Counted from the stretch's first letter, positions 38,816 through 47,095 are shown. The stretch is 64,000 nt of DNA from Sphaerotilus sulfidivorans (GCF_013426975.1 NZ_JACCPY010000001.1:1-64000), one strand, 5' to 3'. The notes: a model not told the origin generated them from the sequence alone. Program-made: numbers and translations.

Positions 38816-39693
38816 ACAGCACCTGCCTCCTCAACGCCGACCTGCACTGCCACTCGATCGTGTCCGACGGCACGCTCAGCCCCGAGGATCTGGCCGCCCG
38901 GGCCAGCGCCAACGGGGTGGAGCTGTGGGCCCTGACCGACCATGACGAGATCGGCGGCATCGCCCGCGCCCGCGCCGCCGCCCACGCCGCAGGCATGGCC
39001 TTCCTGAGTGGCGTGGAAGTCTCGGTGACCTTCGCCGGCGAGACGGTGCACATCGTCGGCCTGGGCTTCGACGAGAACGACCCCGGACTGCGCCGCGGCC
39101 TGGAGTCGACCCGCGGCGGGCGCGAGGGCCGCGCCCGCGAGATGGCCGCCGAGCTGGCCCGGGTCGGCATTCACGGCGCCTTCGAGGGCGCGCTGAAATA
39201 TGTCGGCAACCCGGACCTGATCTCGCGCACCCACTTCGCGCGCTACATCGTCGAGGTCGGCGCCTGCGGCGACACCGCGGAGGTCTTCCGCAAGTACCTG
39301 GCCGACGGCAAGCCCGGCTTCGTGCCGCACCGCTGGGCCACGCTGGGCGATGCGGTGCGCTGGATCCGCGAGGCCGGCGGCGTGGCGGTCATCGCGCACC
39401 CGGGCCGCTACCACCGCTTCGACGCCACCAAGGAATACGCGCTGTTCTCCGAGTTCCGCGAGCACGGCGGCCAGGGTGTCGAGGTGGTCACCGGCAGCCA
39501 CACCGCGGCCGAGTACGTCAAGTACGCCGACATGGCGATCGAGTTCGGCCTGGCGGCCTCGCGCGGCAGCGACTTCCACTCGCCGGCCGAGAGCCGCACC
39601 GACCTGGGCCGGCTGCCGATGCTGCCGGGCAAGCTCACCCCGGTCTGGTCGCTGCTGCAGGAGCGTGTCGCGCTGCCGCCTCAAGCGGCCTGA
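38812..39693 (+). CDS. PHP-domain phosphatase (3',5'-nucleoside bisphosphate phosphatase, YciV/RNase AM type)
   Basis: 293 residues from GTG 38812, which overlaps the upstream stop by 4 nt (GTGA). Metal ligands of the PHP fold are visible: DLHCHSIVSDG (His-12, His-14), WALTDHDEIGGIARA, GVEVSV, RTHFARYIVE, VIAHPGRYH and GSDFHSP. The family removes the 3' phosphate from nucleoside bisphosphates and trims RNA 5' ends. It is next to yciO, as in many proteobacteria. Confidence 0.9.
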   Translation: MNSTCLLNADLHCHSIVSDGTLSPEDLAARASANGVELWALTDHDEIGGIARARAAAHAAGMAFLSGVEVSVTFAGETVHIVGLGFDENDPGLRRGLESTRGGREGRAREMAAELARVGIHGAFEGALKYVGNPDLISRTHFARYIVEVGACGDTAEVFRKYLADGKPGFVPHRWATLGDAVRWIREAGGVAVIAHPGRYHRFDATKEYALFSEFREHGGQGVEVVTGSHTAAEYVKYADMAIEFGLAASRGSDFHSPAESRTDLGRLPMLPGKLTPVWSLLQERVALPPQAA

Positions 39694-39736
39694 GAAGACA
39701 CGGGCACCGACCCATCTGGCGGACAATGCCGCCACC

Positions 39737-40363
39737 ATGGCCCAGTTCTTCGAAGTCCATCCCGACAACCCGCAGCCCCGGCTGCTGCGCCAGGCCGCAG
39801 CGATCCTGTCGGCCGGCGGCATCGCGGCGATCCCGACCGATTCCAGCTACGCGCTGGTCTGCCACCTCGACGACAAGGCGGCGGCCGACGCGCTGCGCCG
39901 GGTGCGCGGCGTCGACGACAAGCACCACCTGACGCTGCTGTGCCGCGACCTGTCCGAGCTGGCCAGCTACGCGCGCGTCGACAACCGCCAGTACCGGCTG
40001 CTCAAGAGCGCCACGCCCGGGCCCTACACCTTCATTCTCGAGGCGACCAAGGAGGTGCCGCGGCGCGTCTCGCATCCGTCGCGGCGCACCATCGGCCTGC
40101 GCGTGCCCGAGCATGGCGTGACCCAGGAGCTGCTCGGCCTGCTCGGCCAGCCGCTGATCTGCACCACGCTGATTCCGCCGGGCGAGCGCGAGCCGCTCAA
40201 CGACGCCGACGAGATCCGCGAGCGCTTCGAGCGCCAGATCCAGGCCATCGTCGCCGCCGGCCCCTGCCCGGCCGAGCCCACCACCGTGATCGACCTGAGC
40301 GGTGGCGAGCCGGTGGTGATCCGCGCCGGCCGCGGCGACCTGGCCGCCATCGGCCTGGCCTGA
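39737..40363 (+). CDS. yciO: YciO, Sua5/YrdC-family protein
   Basis: 208 residues. YrdC-fold signatures are GGIAAIPTDSSYALVCHLDD, DKHHLTLLCRDLSELASYA, TPGPYTFILEATKEVPRRV, RTIGLRVPEH and PTTVIDLSGGEPVVIRAGRGD. The family makes threonylcarbamoyl-AMP for tRNA t6A; YciO itself is a paralogue whose exact role is less certain. ATG 39737 is preceded by GACAAT 9 nt upstream. Confidence 0.92.
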   Translation: MAQFFEVHPDNPQPRLLRQAAAILSAGGIAAIPTDSSYALVCHLDDKAAADALRRVRGVDDKHHLTLLCRDLSELASYARVDNRQYRLLKSATPGPYTFILEATKEVPRRVSHPSRRTIGLRVPEHGVTQELLGLLGQPLICTTLIPPGEREPLNDADEIRERFERQIQAIVAAGPCPAEPTTVIDLSGGEPVVIRAGRGDLAAIGLA

Positions 40364-40400
40364 GCGCAGCAAGAACCGCAAGAACCTCAAGATCAGCACG

Positions 40401-40904
40401 ATGGCGAAGAAGACCGCCCACGTCAGCGAGACGCCCGCCACCCAGTGGCTGCGGGCCCACCGCGTCGAGTTCACCGAGCACCCCTACGACTATGTCGACC
40501 ACGGCGGCACCGCCGAGTCCTCGCGCCAGCTCGGCGTCGACGAGCACGCGGTGGTCAAGACGCTGGTGATGCAGGACCAGGACGCCAAGCCGCTGATCAT
40601 CCTGATGCACGGCGACCGCCAGGTCAGCACCAAGAACCTCGCGCGCCAGATCGGCGCGAAGAAGGTCGAGCCCTGCAAGCCCGAGGTCGCGCAGCGCCAC
40701 AGCGGCTACCTGGTCGGCGGCACCTCGCCCTTCGGACTGCGCAAAGCCATGCCGGTCTACGCGGAGTCGAGCATCCTCGCGCTGGAGCGCATCTGGATCA
40801 ACGGCGGGCGCCGCGGCTTCCTGGTCGGCCTGGCGCCGACGGTGCTGACCGAGGTGCTGGGCGCCCAGGCGGTGCAGGCCGCCGACCCGGCGTCGGCCGG
40901 CTGA
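40401..40904 (+). CDS. ybaK: Cys-tRNA(Pro)/Cys-tRNA(Cys) deacylase YbaK
   Basis: 167 residues. YbaK signatures are ATQWLRAHRVEFTEHPYDY, the conserved Lys in HAVVKTLVMQD, ARQIGAKKVEPCKPEVAQRHSGYLVGGTSPFGLRKAMPVYAE in part, and INGGRRGFLVGLAP. It hydrolyses Cys mis-charged on tRNA-Pro, acting in trans with ProRS. It lies 37 nt after yciO. Confidence 0.95.
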   Translation: MAKKTAHVSETPATQWLRAHRVEFTEHPYDYVDHGGTAESSRQLGVDEHAVVKTLVMQDQDAKPLIILMHGDRQVSTKNLARQIGAKKVEPCKPEVAQRHSGYLVGGTSPFGLRKAMPVYAESSILALERIWINGGRRGFLVGLAPTVLTEVLGAQAVQAADPASAG

Positions 40905-40965
40905 AGCCGCGCGCTTACACTGGCGGGCTGTTCCTCCGAACGATACGCATCCGTTCCCGTACACC

Positions 40966-41688
40966 ATGACCACGCTCTGGATCGCGGCGGCCTTCGTCGC
41001 CGCCTACCTCATCGGCTCCCTCTCGTTCGCCGTCATCGTCAGCCGCGCGATGGGCCTGGACGACCCGCGCAGCTACGGCTCGGGCAATCCCGGCGCGACC
41101 AACGTGCTGCGCTCGGGCAGCAAGAAGGCCGCCGTGCTGACGCTGCTGCTCGACGCGGTCAAGGGCCTGATCCCGGTGCTGCTGGTGCGCCTGTTCGGCG
41201 AGCGCGTCGGCCTGGGCGAAGGCAGCGCGATGCTGGTCGGCCTGGGCGCCTTTCTCGGCCACCTGTGGCCGGTGTTCTTCCGCTTCCAGGGCGGCAAGGG
41301 CGTGGCGACCGCCGCCGGCGTGCTGCTCGGCTTCGAGCCGCTGCTCGGCCTGGGCGTGCTGGCGATCTGGATCCTGGTGGCGAAGACGACGAAGTACTCC
41401 TCGCTGGCCGCGCTGATCGCCTCCGGCGTCGCGCCGCTGCTGCACGCGATCTTCTGGGGCGGCTCGTCGGCGACGCTGGCGATCTTCGTGATGTCGCTGC
41501 TGCTGATCTGGCGCCACGCCAGCAACATCGCCAAGCTGATCAACGGCACCGAGAGCCGCATCGGTCAGAAGGCGAAACCGGCTGAGGCCGGTGGCGCTGC
41601 AGCGGCAGACGCGGCCCCGGTCGCCGCACCGGCCAACCGCGCCGAGCGCCGCCGCAATGCCCGCCAGGCCAAGCGCAAGACGCACTGA
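40966..41688 (+). CDS. plsY: Glycerol-3-phosphate acyltransferase PlsY
   Basis: 240 residues with five or more membrane segments. The three PlsY motifs are SYGSGNPGATNVLRSG, LGHLWPVFFRFQGGKGVATAAG and the Lys-Tyr-Ser loop KYSSLAALIA. It transfers acyl from acyl-phosphate to glycerol-3-phosphate, the first step of phospholipid synthesis. The last about 45 residues form an Ala-rich then basic tail (NRAERRRNARQAKRKTH) not needed for the fold. A TACACT -10-like box lies 44 nt before the ATG (40916-40921). Confidence 0.95.
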   Translation: MTTLWIAAAFVAAYLIGSLSFAVIVSRAMGLDDPRSYGSGNPGATNVLRSGSKKAAVLTLLLDAVKGLIPVLLVRLFGERVGLGEGSAMLVGLGAFLGHLWPVFFRFQGGKGVATAAGVLLGFEPLLGLGVLAIWILVAKTTKYSSLAALIASGVAPLLHAIFWGGSSATLAIFVMSLLLIWRHASNIAKLINGTESRIGQKAKPAEAGGAAAADAAPVAAPANRAERRRNARQAKRKTH

Positions 41689-41731
41689 GCCTGCCGCCCC
41701 GACACGCCTCACCGGACCTGGATCTCGAGAG

Positions 41732-42100
41732 ATGACGACCGCCTCCCCCACTCCGCTGCAGCGCTTCGACGTCGGCCCGCGCCTGTCGGAAATGGCCATC
41801 CACAACGGCACGATCTGGCTGGCCGGCCAGGTGCCCGACGACGCCAGCCAGGACATTCGCGGCCAGACCGCGCAGGTGCTGGCGATGATCGACCGCCTGC
41901 TCGAGCGCGCCGGCTCCGACAGGAGCCGGCTGCTGATGGTGCAGATCTATCTGGCCGACCTGGCCGACTTCGACGGCATGAACGCGGTCTGGGACGCCTG
42001 GGTGCCGGCCGGCCACACGCCGCCGCGCGCGACCGTGCAGGCGAAGCTGGCACGGCCTGACTGGCGCATCGAGATCGTCGCCACCGCTGCGGTGGCCTGA
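41732..42100 (+). CDS. RidA family protein
   Basis: 122 residues. YjgF/RidA features are the GTIWLAGQVPDDASQDIRGQ strand pair, TAQVLAMIDRLLERAGSDRS, MVQIYLADLADFDGMNAVWDAWV and the conserved Arg in PPRATVQAKLARPDWRIEI. The family hydrolyses reactive enamine/imine intermediates; some members have other roles. It is a cytoplasmic trimer by analogy. It lies 43 nt after plsY. Confidence 0.9.
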   Translation: MTTASPTPLQRFDVGPRLSEMAIHNGTIWLAGQVPDDASQDIRGQTAQVLAMIDRLLERAGSDRSRLLMVQIYLADLADFDGMNAVWDAWVPAGHTPPRATVQAKLARPDWRIEIVATAAVA

Positions 42101-42123
42101 GCCGCGCCCCCGCACGCCGTCCG

Positions 42124-42522
42124 ATGAGCGACACGTCGCCCCCCCGCCCGAGCCTCTGGACCCGCGCCCGCCAGAGCGGCCTGATCGCCGCGCTGGTGAT
42201 CGGCGTGGCCGCCTGGGGCGTCGGCCGGCTGGTCCAGCAGCAGGCCCGCGACAGCCATGCCGAGACGCTGCGCCAGCTCGTCCAGCCCGGCGACCTGAAG
42301 CTGATCTCCTCGACCAGCTGCCTGTTCTGCACCCGCGCGCGCCAGTACCTGACCGAGCAGCGCATTCCCTTCGAGGAATGCTTCATCGAGCGCGACAGCG
42401 CCTGTCTGGCCGAGTACCGCGCCCGCGGCGCCGCCGGCACCCCGACGGTGCTGGTGCGAGGCCAGGCGCGGCTGGGCTTCGACCCAGGCCAGGTGGCCGA
42501 GACGCTGGCGGCAGCGCGCTGA
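42124..42522 (+). CDS. Membrane-anchored glutaredoxin-like thiol protein
   Basis: 132 residues. A transmembrane helix (about 18-36, SGLIAALVIGVAAWGVGRL) is followed by a glutaredoxin-type domain with the redox motif CLFC (SSTSCLFCTRARQYLTEQRI), a substrate-loop proline in GTPTVLVRG and GFDPGQVAETLAA. The domain would face the periplasm by the positive-inside rule (inference). It is the last gene of the plus-strand run and is followed by repeats. Confidence 0.82.
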   Translation: MSDTSPPRPSLWTRARQSGLIAALVIGVAAWGVGRLVQQQARDSHAETLRQLVQPGDLKLISSTSCLFCTRARQYLTEQRIPFEECFIERDSACLAEYRARGAAGTPTVLVRGQARLGFDPGQVAETLAAAR

Positions 42523-42527
42523 CGCTC

Positions 42528-42556
42528 GTGGGCCCCCGCCTGCGCGGGGGTGACGG
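42528..42556. repeat. REP-like GC palindrome, unit 1
   Basis: GTGGGCCCCCGCCTGCGCGG is the first part; the stem pairs CCCCCGC with GCGGGGG around a CT loop and ends TGACGG. It lies 6 nt after the glutaredoxin-like gene. The same unit recurs at 42621. Confidence 0.8.
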
Positions 42557-42570
42557 GCAGCAGTGATGCC

Positions 42571-42592
42571 GTCATTCCCGCGAAGGCGGGAA
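42571..42592. repeat. REP-like element GTCATTCCCGCGAAGGCGGG, unit 2
   Basis: TTCCCGC-GAAG-GCGGGAA forms a hairpin. This sequence type is widespread as an intergenic repeat in high-GC beta- and gammaproteobacteria (general knowledge). Confidence 0.8.
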
Positions 42593-42620
42593 CCTACGTG
42601 TCACCACGGCCGCTGCCCTG

Positions 42621-42651
42621 CGTGGCCCCCCCGCCTGCGCGGGGGTGACGG
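42621..42651. repeat. REP-like GC palindrome, unit 3
   Basis: CGTGGCCCCCCCGCCTGCGC begins the unit, which ends GGGGGTGACGG. It is a near copy of unit 1, and the three units lie within 125 bp between convergent genes. Confidence 0.8.
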
Positions 42652-42675
42652 TGGCGGCAGGCTCGCTCGTCGGCG

Positions 42676-43743
42676 TCAGACTGCCGGATCCCAGTAGCGG
42701 CGGCGCAGCGCGTCGATGCGCTCGAGCAGTTCGGGCGCGAGCGCCACGTTCCACGCCGCGACGTTCTCCTCGAGCTGCGCCACGCTGGTCACGCCGATGA
42801 TGGTGCTGGCCACCGACCAGCGGCGGTAGCAGAAGGCCAGCGCCAGCTCGGTCGGCGTCAGGCCGTGCTCGCGCGCCAGCGTGTTGTAGGCACGCGCGGC
42901 CTCCAGCGCTTCGGGCCGGGCCCAGCGCTGCTTCTTCATGCTGTCGAACAGCGCCAGCCGGCCCGGCTGCTGCGCCGGATCATGCAGGCCGACCTCGTCG
43001 TACTTGCCGGTCAGCAGCCCGAAGCCCAGCGGCGAGTAGGCCAGCAGCGACACCTGGTGCTGGTGCATCGCCTCGTCCAGGCCGTTGTCGGGCACGCGGT
43101 TGACCAGGCAGTAGGCGTTCTGCACCGTCGCCACCCGCGCCAGACCGTGCTGCTCGGCCAGGCGGATGAACTCGCACACGCCGTAGGGCGTCTCGTTCGA
43201 CAGGCCGATCGCGCGCACCTTGCCCTCGCGCACCAGCCGGTCGAGCGCGCGCAGCTGCGCCTCGATCGGGGTGACCTGCGCCTTCGCCGCACGCACCGGA
43301 TCGAAGTAGGTCGCGCCGAACATCGGCACCGGCCGGGTCGGCCAGTGCAGCTGGTAGAGATCGATCGTCTCGACGCCCAGGCGGCGCAGGCTGCCCTCGC
43401 AGGCCGCGACGATGTCGTCGGCCGTCAGGTCGGCGCTGCCCGCCCGGATCCAGTCCATGCCGCGCGACGGGCCCGCCACCTTGGTGGCGATCGTCAGCTT
43501 CTCGCGCACGCCCGGCCGCGCCGCCAGCCAGCGGCCCAGGATGATCTCGGTGGCGTTGAAGGTCTCGCGCCGCGGCGGCACCGCGTACATCTCGGCGGTG
43601 TCGATGAAGTCGATGCCCAGCTCGAGCGCACGATCCAGGATGCGGAAGGCGCCGGCCTCGTCGACCTGCTCGCCGAAGGTCATCGTGCCCAGGCAGACGG
43701 GCGAGACGCGCAGATCGCTGCGGCCGAGGGAAACGGATTGCAT
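42676..43743 (-). CDS. Aldo/keto reductase (Tas-like)
   Basis: 355 residues. Family signatures are LGTMTFGEQVDEAGAFRILD, the catalytic Asp/Tyr in GIDFIDTAEMYAVPP, Lys in LTIATKVAGPSRGM, His in YQLHWPTRPVPMFG, and GLSNETPYGVCEF. It is an NADPH-dependent carbonyl reductase. The ATG at 43743 has AGGAG 8 nt upstream; upstream in-frame codons are not needed. It follows the XRE-cupin gene on the same strand after 76 nt. Confidence 0.93.
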   Translation of the reverse strand: MQSVSLGRSDLRVSPVCLGTMTFGEQVDEAGAFRILDRALELGIDFIDTAEMYAVPPRRETFNATEIILGRWLAARPGVREKLTIATKVAGPSRGMDWIRAGSADLTADDIVAACEGSLRRLGVETIDLYQLHWPTRPVPMFGATYFDPVRAAKAQVTPIEAQLRALDRLVREGKVRAIGLSNETPYGVCEFIRLAEQHGLARVATVQNAYCLVNRVPDNGLDEAMHQHQVSLLAYSPLGFGLLTGKYDEVGLHDPAQQPGRLALFDSMKKQRWARPEALEAARAYNTLAREHGLTPTELALAFCYRRWSVASTIIGVTSVAQLEENVAAWNVALAPELLERIDALRRRYWDPAV

Positions 43744-43819
43744 CGGGAGGACTCCTGCAGGAAGAATGCCGATCTTAGGCGACACCGCCGCGCGCCGCTT
43801 CACACGGGTTCTCGCCGCT

Positions 43820-44407
43820 TCAGCCCACCACGCTGCGCACGAATCGGGTGCAGACCTCGCCCGGGTTCTCGTAGGCGTAGGCACGGGCGCTGTCGTAGAT
43901 CGCGTGCGCGCCGGCCTCCAGGCGCAGCGTCTCGTCGTCGAAGCGCAGCAGCAGGCAGCCGGCGGTGACGACGATCATCTCGTGCCAGCCCGGCGGGTCG
44001 GGCTCGGCGCGGTAGATCTCGCCGGGGCCGAGCGTCCAGGACCACAGCTCGACGCTGCTGCGTGCCGGCGCGCTGCCGAGCAGCACCGCGCGGCTCTCGG
44101 CATGGCCGCCGCGCCAGGCCAGCGCGTCGACCCGCTGGCGTGCGGCGCCTGGCGCGGCCACCAGCGTGACGAAGTCGGTGCCCAGCGCACGCGCCAGCCG
44201 GTCCAGACCGGCCAGGCTGAGGTTGGCCTCGCCCGCCTCCAGCCCGACGATGGTGCGCCGGCTCAGGCCGGCGGCCGCAGCCAGCGCGGCCTGGCTCAGC
44301 CCGGCGGCCGCACGCAGCCGGCGCAGATTGGCCCCGACATGCGCCAGCACCGGCACCTCGCTGGCCTCGGCGTCGGTCTCCGGTTGACTGCGCAATATTT
44401 TGCTCAT
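43820..44407 (-). CDS. XRE-family regulator with C-terminal cupin domain
   Basis: 195 residues. The HTH_3 domain (about 22-78: VGANLRRLRAAAGLSQAALA, AGLSRRTIVGLEAGEANLSL) is followed by a cupin sensor (about 110-190: LWSWTLGPGEIYRAEPDPPG, HEMIVVTAGCLLLRFDDETL, EAGAHAIYDSARAYAYENPG). This class commonly represses an adjacent transporter or enzyme gene. Its start codon is covered by an 18-bp imperfect palindrome that recurs 38 bp away, suggesting autoregulation and control of the divergent EamA gene. Confidence 0.9.
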   Translation of the reverse strand: MSKILRSQPETDAEASEVPVLAHVGANLRRLRAAAGLSQAALAAAAGLSRRTIVGLEAGEANLSLAGLDRLARALGTDFVTLVAAPGAARQRVDALAWRGGHAESRAVLLGSAPARSSVELWSWTLGPGEIYRAEPDPPGWHEMIVVTAGCLLLRFDDETLRLEAGAHAIYDSARAYAYENPGEVCTRFVRSVVG

Positions 44408-44412
44408 ACGCT
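44384..44412 (+). promoter_or_regulatory. Predicted promoter of the EamA exporter gene
   Basis: TTGACT (44384-44389), an exact 17-nt spacer and TACGCT (44407-44412). The spacer is occupied by operator 1, so repressor binding there would block RNA polymerase. Confidence 0.5.
44389..44406. promoter_or_regulatory. Operator 1: TGCGCAATATTTTGCTCA
   Basis: An 18-bp imperfect palindrome (half-sites TGCGCAATA and TGAGCAAAA) that overlaps the start of the XRE-cupin gene and sits between the -35 and -10 of the divergent gene. AT-rich against very GC-rich surroundings. Confidence 0.6.
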
Positions 44413-44426
44413 CAGACTTTTCGTGA

Positions 44427-44444
44427 TGCGCGATATTTTGCGCA
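44427..44444. promoter_or_regulatory. Operator 2: TGCGCGATATTTTGCGCA
   Basis: A second 18-bp copy (half-sites TGCGCGATA and TGCGCAAAA), matching operator 1 at 16 of 18 positions, 38 bp away centre to centre. Confidence 0.6.
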
Positions 44445-44470
44445 ATTTCTTGCCCGCATCGTCCATCTCC

Positions 44471-45427
44471 ATGTCCGCCTTGCCCTCTTCCGCCTCGCGC
44501 AGCACGCTGCGCACCGATCTGCTGATGCTGCTGACCGCCGCCATCTGGGGCTCGACCTTCGTCGCGCAGCAGATGGGCATGGACTCGGTCGGACCCTTCA
44601 CCTACACCGCCTCGCGCATGCTGCTGGGCGCGCTGCTGGTGGCGCCGCTGTGGTTCTGGCGCGGCGGGCCGTTCGCGGCCATGCCGGTGGTCGAGAGCCG
44701 CGGCTGCATCGGCGCGGGCGTGCTGCTCGGGCTGGTGCTGTTCATCGCGATCAATCTGCAGCAGGTCGGGCTGCTGGGCACCTCGGTCAGCAATGCCGGC
44801 TTCATCACCGGGCTGTATGTGGTGGTGGTGCCGGTGCTGATGCGCCTGGGCGGCGCCAGCGTGTCGGCGCAGGTCTGGGGCGCGGTGCTGCTGTCGGCGG
44901 CCGGCCTGTACTTTCTCAGCGTCAAGCCGGATGCGGGCATCGCACCGGGCGACTGGCTGCAGCTCGGCGGCGCGATGATGTGGGCGGTGCATGTGCTGCT
45001 GGTCGGGCATCTGGCGCGCCGGCATGATCCGCTGCGGCTGTCGGTGCTGCAGTACCTGGTGGCGGGCGCGCTGTCGTGGGTGGCGGCGCTGGTGCGCGAG
45101 CCGGTCAGCCTCGACGGCATCCTGCAGGCCGGCGGCGCCATCGCCTGGGGCGGCATCCTGTCGATCGGCGTGGCCTACACGCTGCAGGTGATCGCGCAGC
45201 GCGACGCCAAGGCCTCGCACGCCGCCATCATCTACAGCAGCGAGGGCGTGTTCTCGGCCATCGGCGGCTGGCTGGTGCTGGGCGAAAGCATCGGGCTGCG
45301 TGGCTGGAGCGGCGCCGGCCTGCTGCTGGCGGCGATGCTGCTGGCGCAGTGGCAGCGCGAGCCGAAGACGCCGGAGGCACCGGAGGTTCCGAAGGCACAG
45401 GACAAGCCTGTCGCGGCTTCGCCCTGA
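44471..45427 (+). CDS. DMT-superfamily transporter (EamA domains)
   Basis: 318 residues with about ten membrane helices in two EamA repeats: DLLMLLTAAIWGSTFVAQQM begins the first, QLGGAMMWAVHVLLVGHLAR the second, with AAIIYSSEGVFSAIGGWLVL near the end. These proteins usually export amino acids or metabolites. ATG 44471 is chosen; an in-frame ATG at 44426 would start inside operator 2. A short Pro/Glu-rich tail follows the last helix. Probably controlled by the divergent XRE-cupin regulator. Confidence 0.9.
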   Translation: MSALPSSASRSTLRTDLLMLLTAAIWGSTFVAQQMGMDSVGPFTYTASRMLLGALLVAPLWFWRGGPFAAMPVVESRGCIGAGVLLGLVLFIAINLQQVGLLGTSVSNAGFITGLYVVVVPVLMRLGGASVSAQVWGAVLLSAAGLYFLSVKPDAGIAPGDWLQLGGAMMWAVHVLLVGHLARRHDPLRLSVLQYLVAGALSWVAALVREPVSLDGILQAGGAIAWGGILSIGVAYTLQVIAQRDAKASHAAIIYSSEGVFSAIGGWLVLGESIGLRGWSGAGLLLAAMLLAQWQREPKTPEAPEVPKAQDKPVAASP

Positions 45428-45494
45428 GCTTCACCCGGATCAAGGACAGCTCAGGACGACACGGCACAATCGCGACCCACAATCGCGCCCCATC

Positions 45495-46280
45495 ATGTCC
45501 GTCACCTTTCCCCATCCCGACGCCCTGCAGCGCGCTGACAGCCAGCGCGCCGCCTCCTGCCTGCGCGAGCAGGGTTTCGTGCGGCTGTCGGCCGCCGCGC
45601 TGGCCGAGATCGCCGGCACCCCGAGCGAGGCGCTGCAGGCGCTCGGCGCGAGCTGGCGCGAGCTGCCCGCCGACGAGCATCTGAAGGACGGCGGCCGCTA
45701 CCGCCGCCGCCGCCACGGCAGCCTGGTGCAGGACACCCGCACCGGCCGGCTCGAGACGGTGCCGCACCGCCCGCACTGGCAGCCGACCACCTACAACGCG
45801 CTGCACGGCGGCATGCTGCGCCACTTCGCGCCGCTGGACGCGGCGATGGCCGCCTCGCCCGCCTTCCTGGCGCTGGTGGCGCGACTGGGCGAGGTCTTCG
45901 CCGCGGCCGCGCACGACACGCCAACCGAGCCGGCCTTCGACGGCCGCTGGTTCATCGAGGCCCACCCCTTCCGCATCGACACCACCGGCGGCGTCGGCCG
46001 GCCGACGCCGGAGGGCGCGCACCGCGACGGCGTCAATTTCGTCGCGGTGGTGCTGGTCGACCGCCAGGGCGTGCGCGGCGGCGAGACGCGCGTCTTCGAG
46101 GCCGAGGGCCCGCACGGCGTGCGCTTCACGCTCGACGAGCCCTGGAGCGCGCTGCTGCTCGACGATCCGCGGGTCATTCACGAGAGCACGCCGATCCAGC
46201 CCGACGGCGATCGCGGCTGGCGCGACACGCTGGTACTGACCTACCGCGCCGGCGGCTTCCAGGACCCGCCCTCGGCCTGA
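45495..46280 (+). CDS. 2-oxoglutarate/Fe(II) dioxygenase family protein
   Basis: 261 residues resembling the 2OG-Fe_Oxy_2 family, which includes free amino-acid hydroxylases. Iron ligands are His-176 and Asp-178 (EGAHRDGVNFVAVVLVDRQ) and His-229 (DDPRVIHESTPIQP), with the 2OG-binding Arg in GWRDTLVLTYRAGG. Upstream there are two copies of CACAATCGCG (45465 and 45478). It lies after an exporter gene. The substrate is not known; a modified amino acid exported by the neighbour is possible (inference). Its 3' end overlaps the convergent LuxR gene by 40 bp. Confidence 0.82.
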   Translation: MSVTFPHPDALQRADSQRAASCLREQGFVRLSAAALAEIAGTPSEALQALGASWRELPADEHLKDGGRYRRRRHGSLVQDTRTGRLETVPHRPHWQPTTYNALHGGMLRHFAPLDAAMAASPAFLALVARLGEVFAAAAHDTPTEPAFDGRWFIEAHPFRIDTTGGVGRPTPEGAHRDGVNFVAVVLVDRQGVRGGETRVFEAEGPHGVRFTLDEPWSALLLDDPRVIHESTPIQPDGDRGWRDTLVLTYRAGGFQDPPSA

Positions 46281-47095
46281 GGCACGGCATCGGCGCCCCC
46301 GGCGCCGGCATCGATCGCGCGCAGCAGCGCGATCTTGTCGTGCACGCCGAGCTTGCGGTAGACCTGCTGCAGCTGGCTGCGCACCGTGTCGGGCGCCACG
46401 CCCATCGCCCGGGCGATGACCTTGTAGGACTCGCCCGCGGCATAGCGGCGCGCCACCTCGGCCTCGCGCGCGCCGAGCCGCGCCAGGCAGGATGGCGGCG
46501 CGGGCCGGCCGGCGGCCTCGGCCTGCGCCAGCCGCGTCGCCAGCCGGTGCGCCTGACGCCAGAAAGGCAGCGCCTGCGCCAGCGCGAGCTGCTCTCGCCC
46601 ACCCAGTGGCCGGTTCGCCTCGGCGCGGTAGAGCGTCAGCCAGACCAGATCGTCGCCATCGCCCTCCTCCAGGCCGCCGAGCATCAGCTGGGCGATGTCG
46701 TACTGCGCCAGATAGTCGCGCAGGTCGGCGTGGCCGGCGGACCGGTACAGGCCGAGCGGCCCGTCGACAGCACCGCCGCGCACCGGCCGCGGCGCGGCGA
46801 TGAAGGCCGCCGTCAGCGGATCGGAAGCGGCCACCGCCGCATAGTCGCTCAGCAGGCCGTCCGGGCGCTGGTGCACCACCGCATGCCGGATCCGCATCGC
46901 GCCGCCCTCGCGCCGTCCCCAGCCCCAGACCGCGCCGTCGCAGTCCAGCGCCTCGGCCAGCAGGCGCAGCGCCTGGCGCTCGAAGCGCGGCAGCGGCTCG
47001 TCGCCGGCGCAGTCGAACAGCGCCAGCAGCGGCAGCACCGGAAGCAGCGACAGATCGGACGGATTCGTGGGGGGCGATGAATGATGCATCTGCAT
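46241..47095 (-). CDS. LuxR-family transcriptional regulator
   Basis: 284 residues (ATG 47089 is also possible). The N-terminal about 200 residues have no motif I can assign. The C-terminal helix-turn-helix (about 215-270) is typical: RLGAREAEVARRYAAGESYK, VIARAMGVAPDTVRSQLQQV, YRKLGVHDKIALLRAI. It is divergent from the 3HB-oligomer hydrolase gene (58 bp between starts), which it may control (inference). Confidence 0.85.
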   Translation of the reverse strand: MQMHHSSPPTNPSDLSLLPVLPLLALFDCAGDEPLPRFERQALRLLAEALDCDGAVWGWGRREGGAMRIRHAVVHQRPDGLLSDYAAVAASDPLTAAFIAAPRPVRGGAVDGPLGLYRSAGHADLRDYLAQYDIAQLMLGGLEEGDGDDLVWLTLYRAEANRPLGGREQLALAQALPFWRQAHRLATRLAQAEAAGRPAPPSCLARLGAREAEVARRYAAGESYKVIARAMGVAPDTVRSQLQQVYRKLGVHDKIALLRAIDAGAGGADAVPQAEGGSWKPPAR

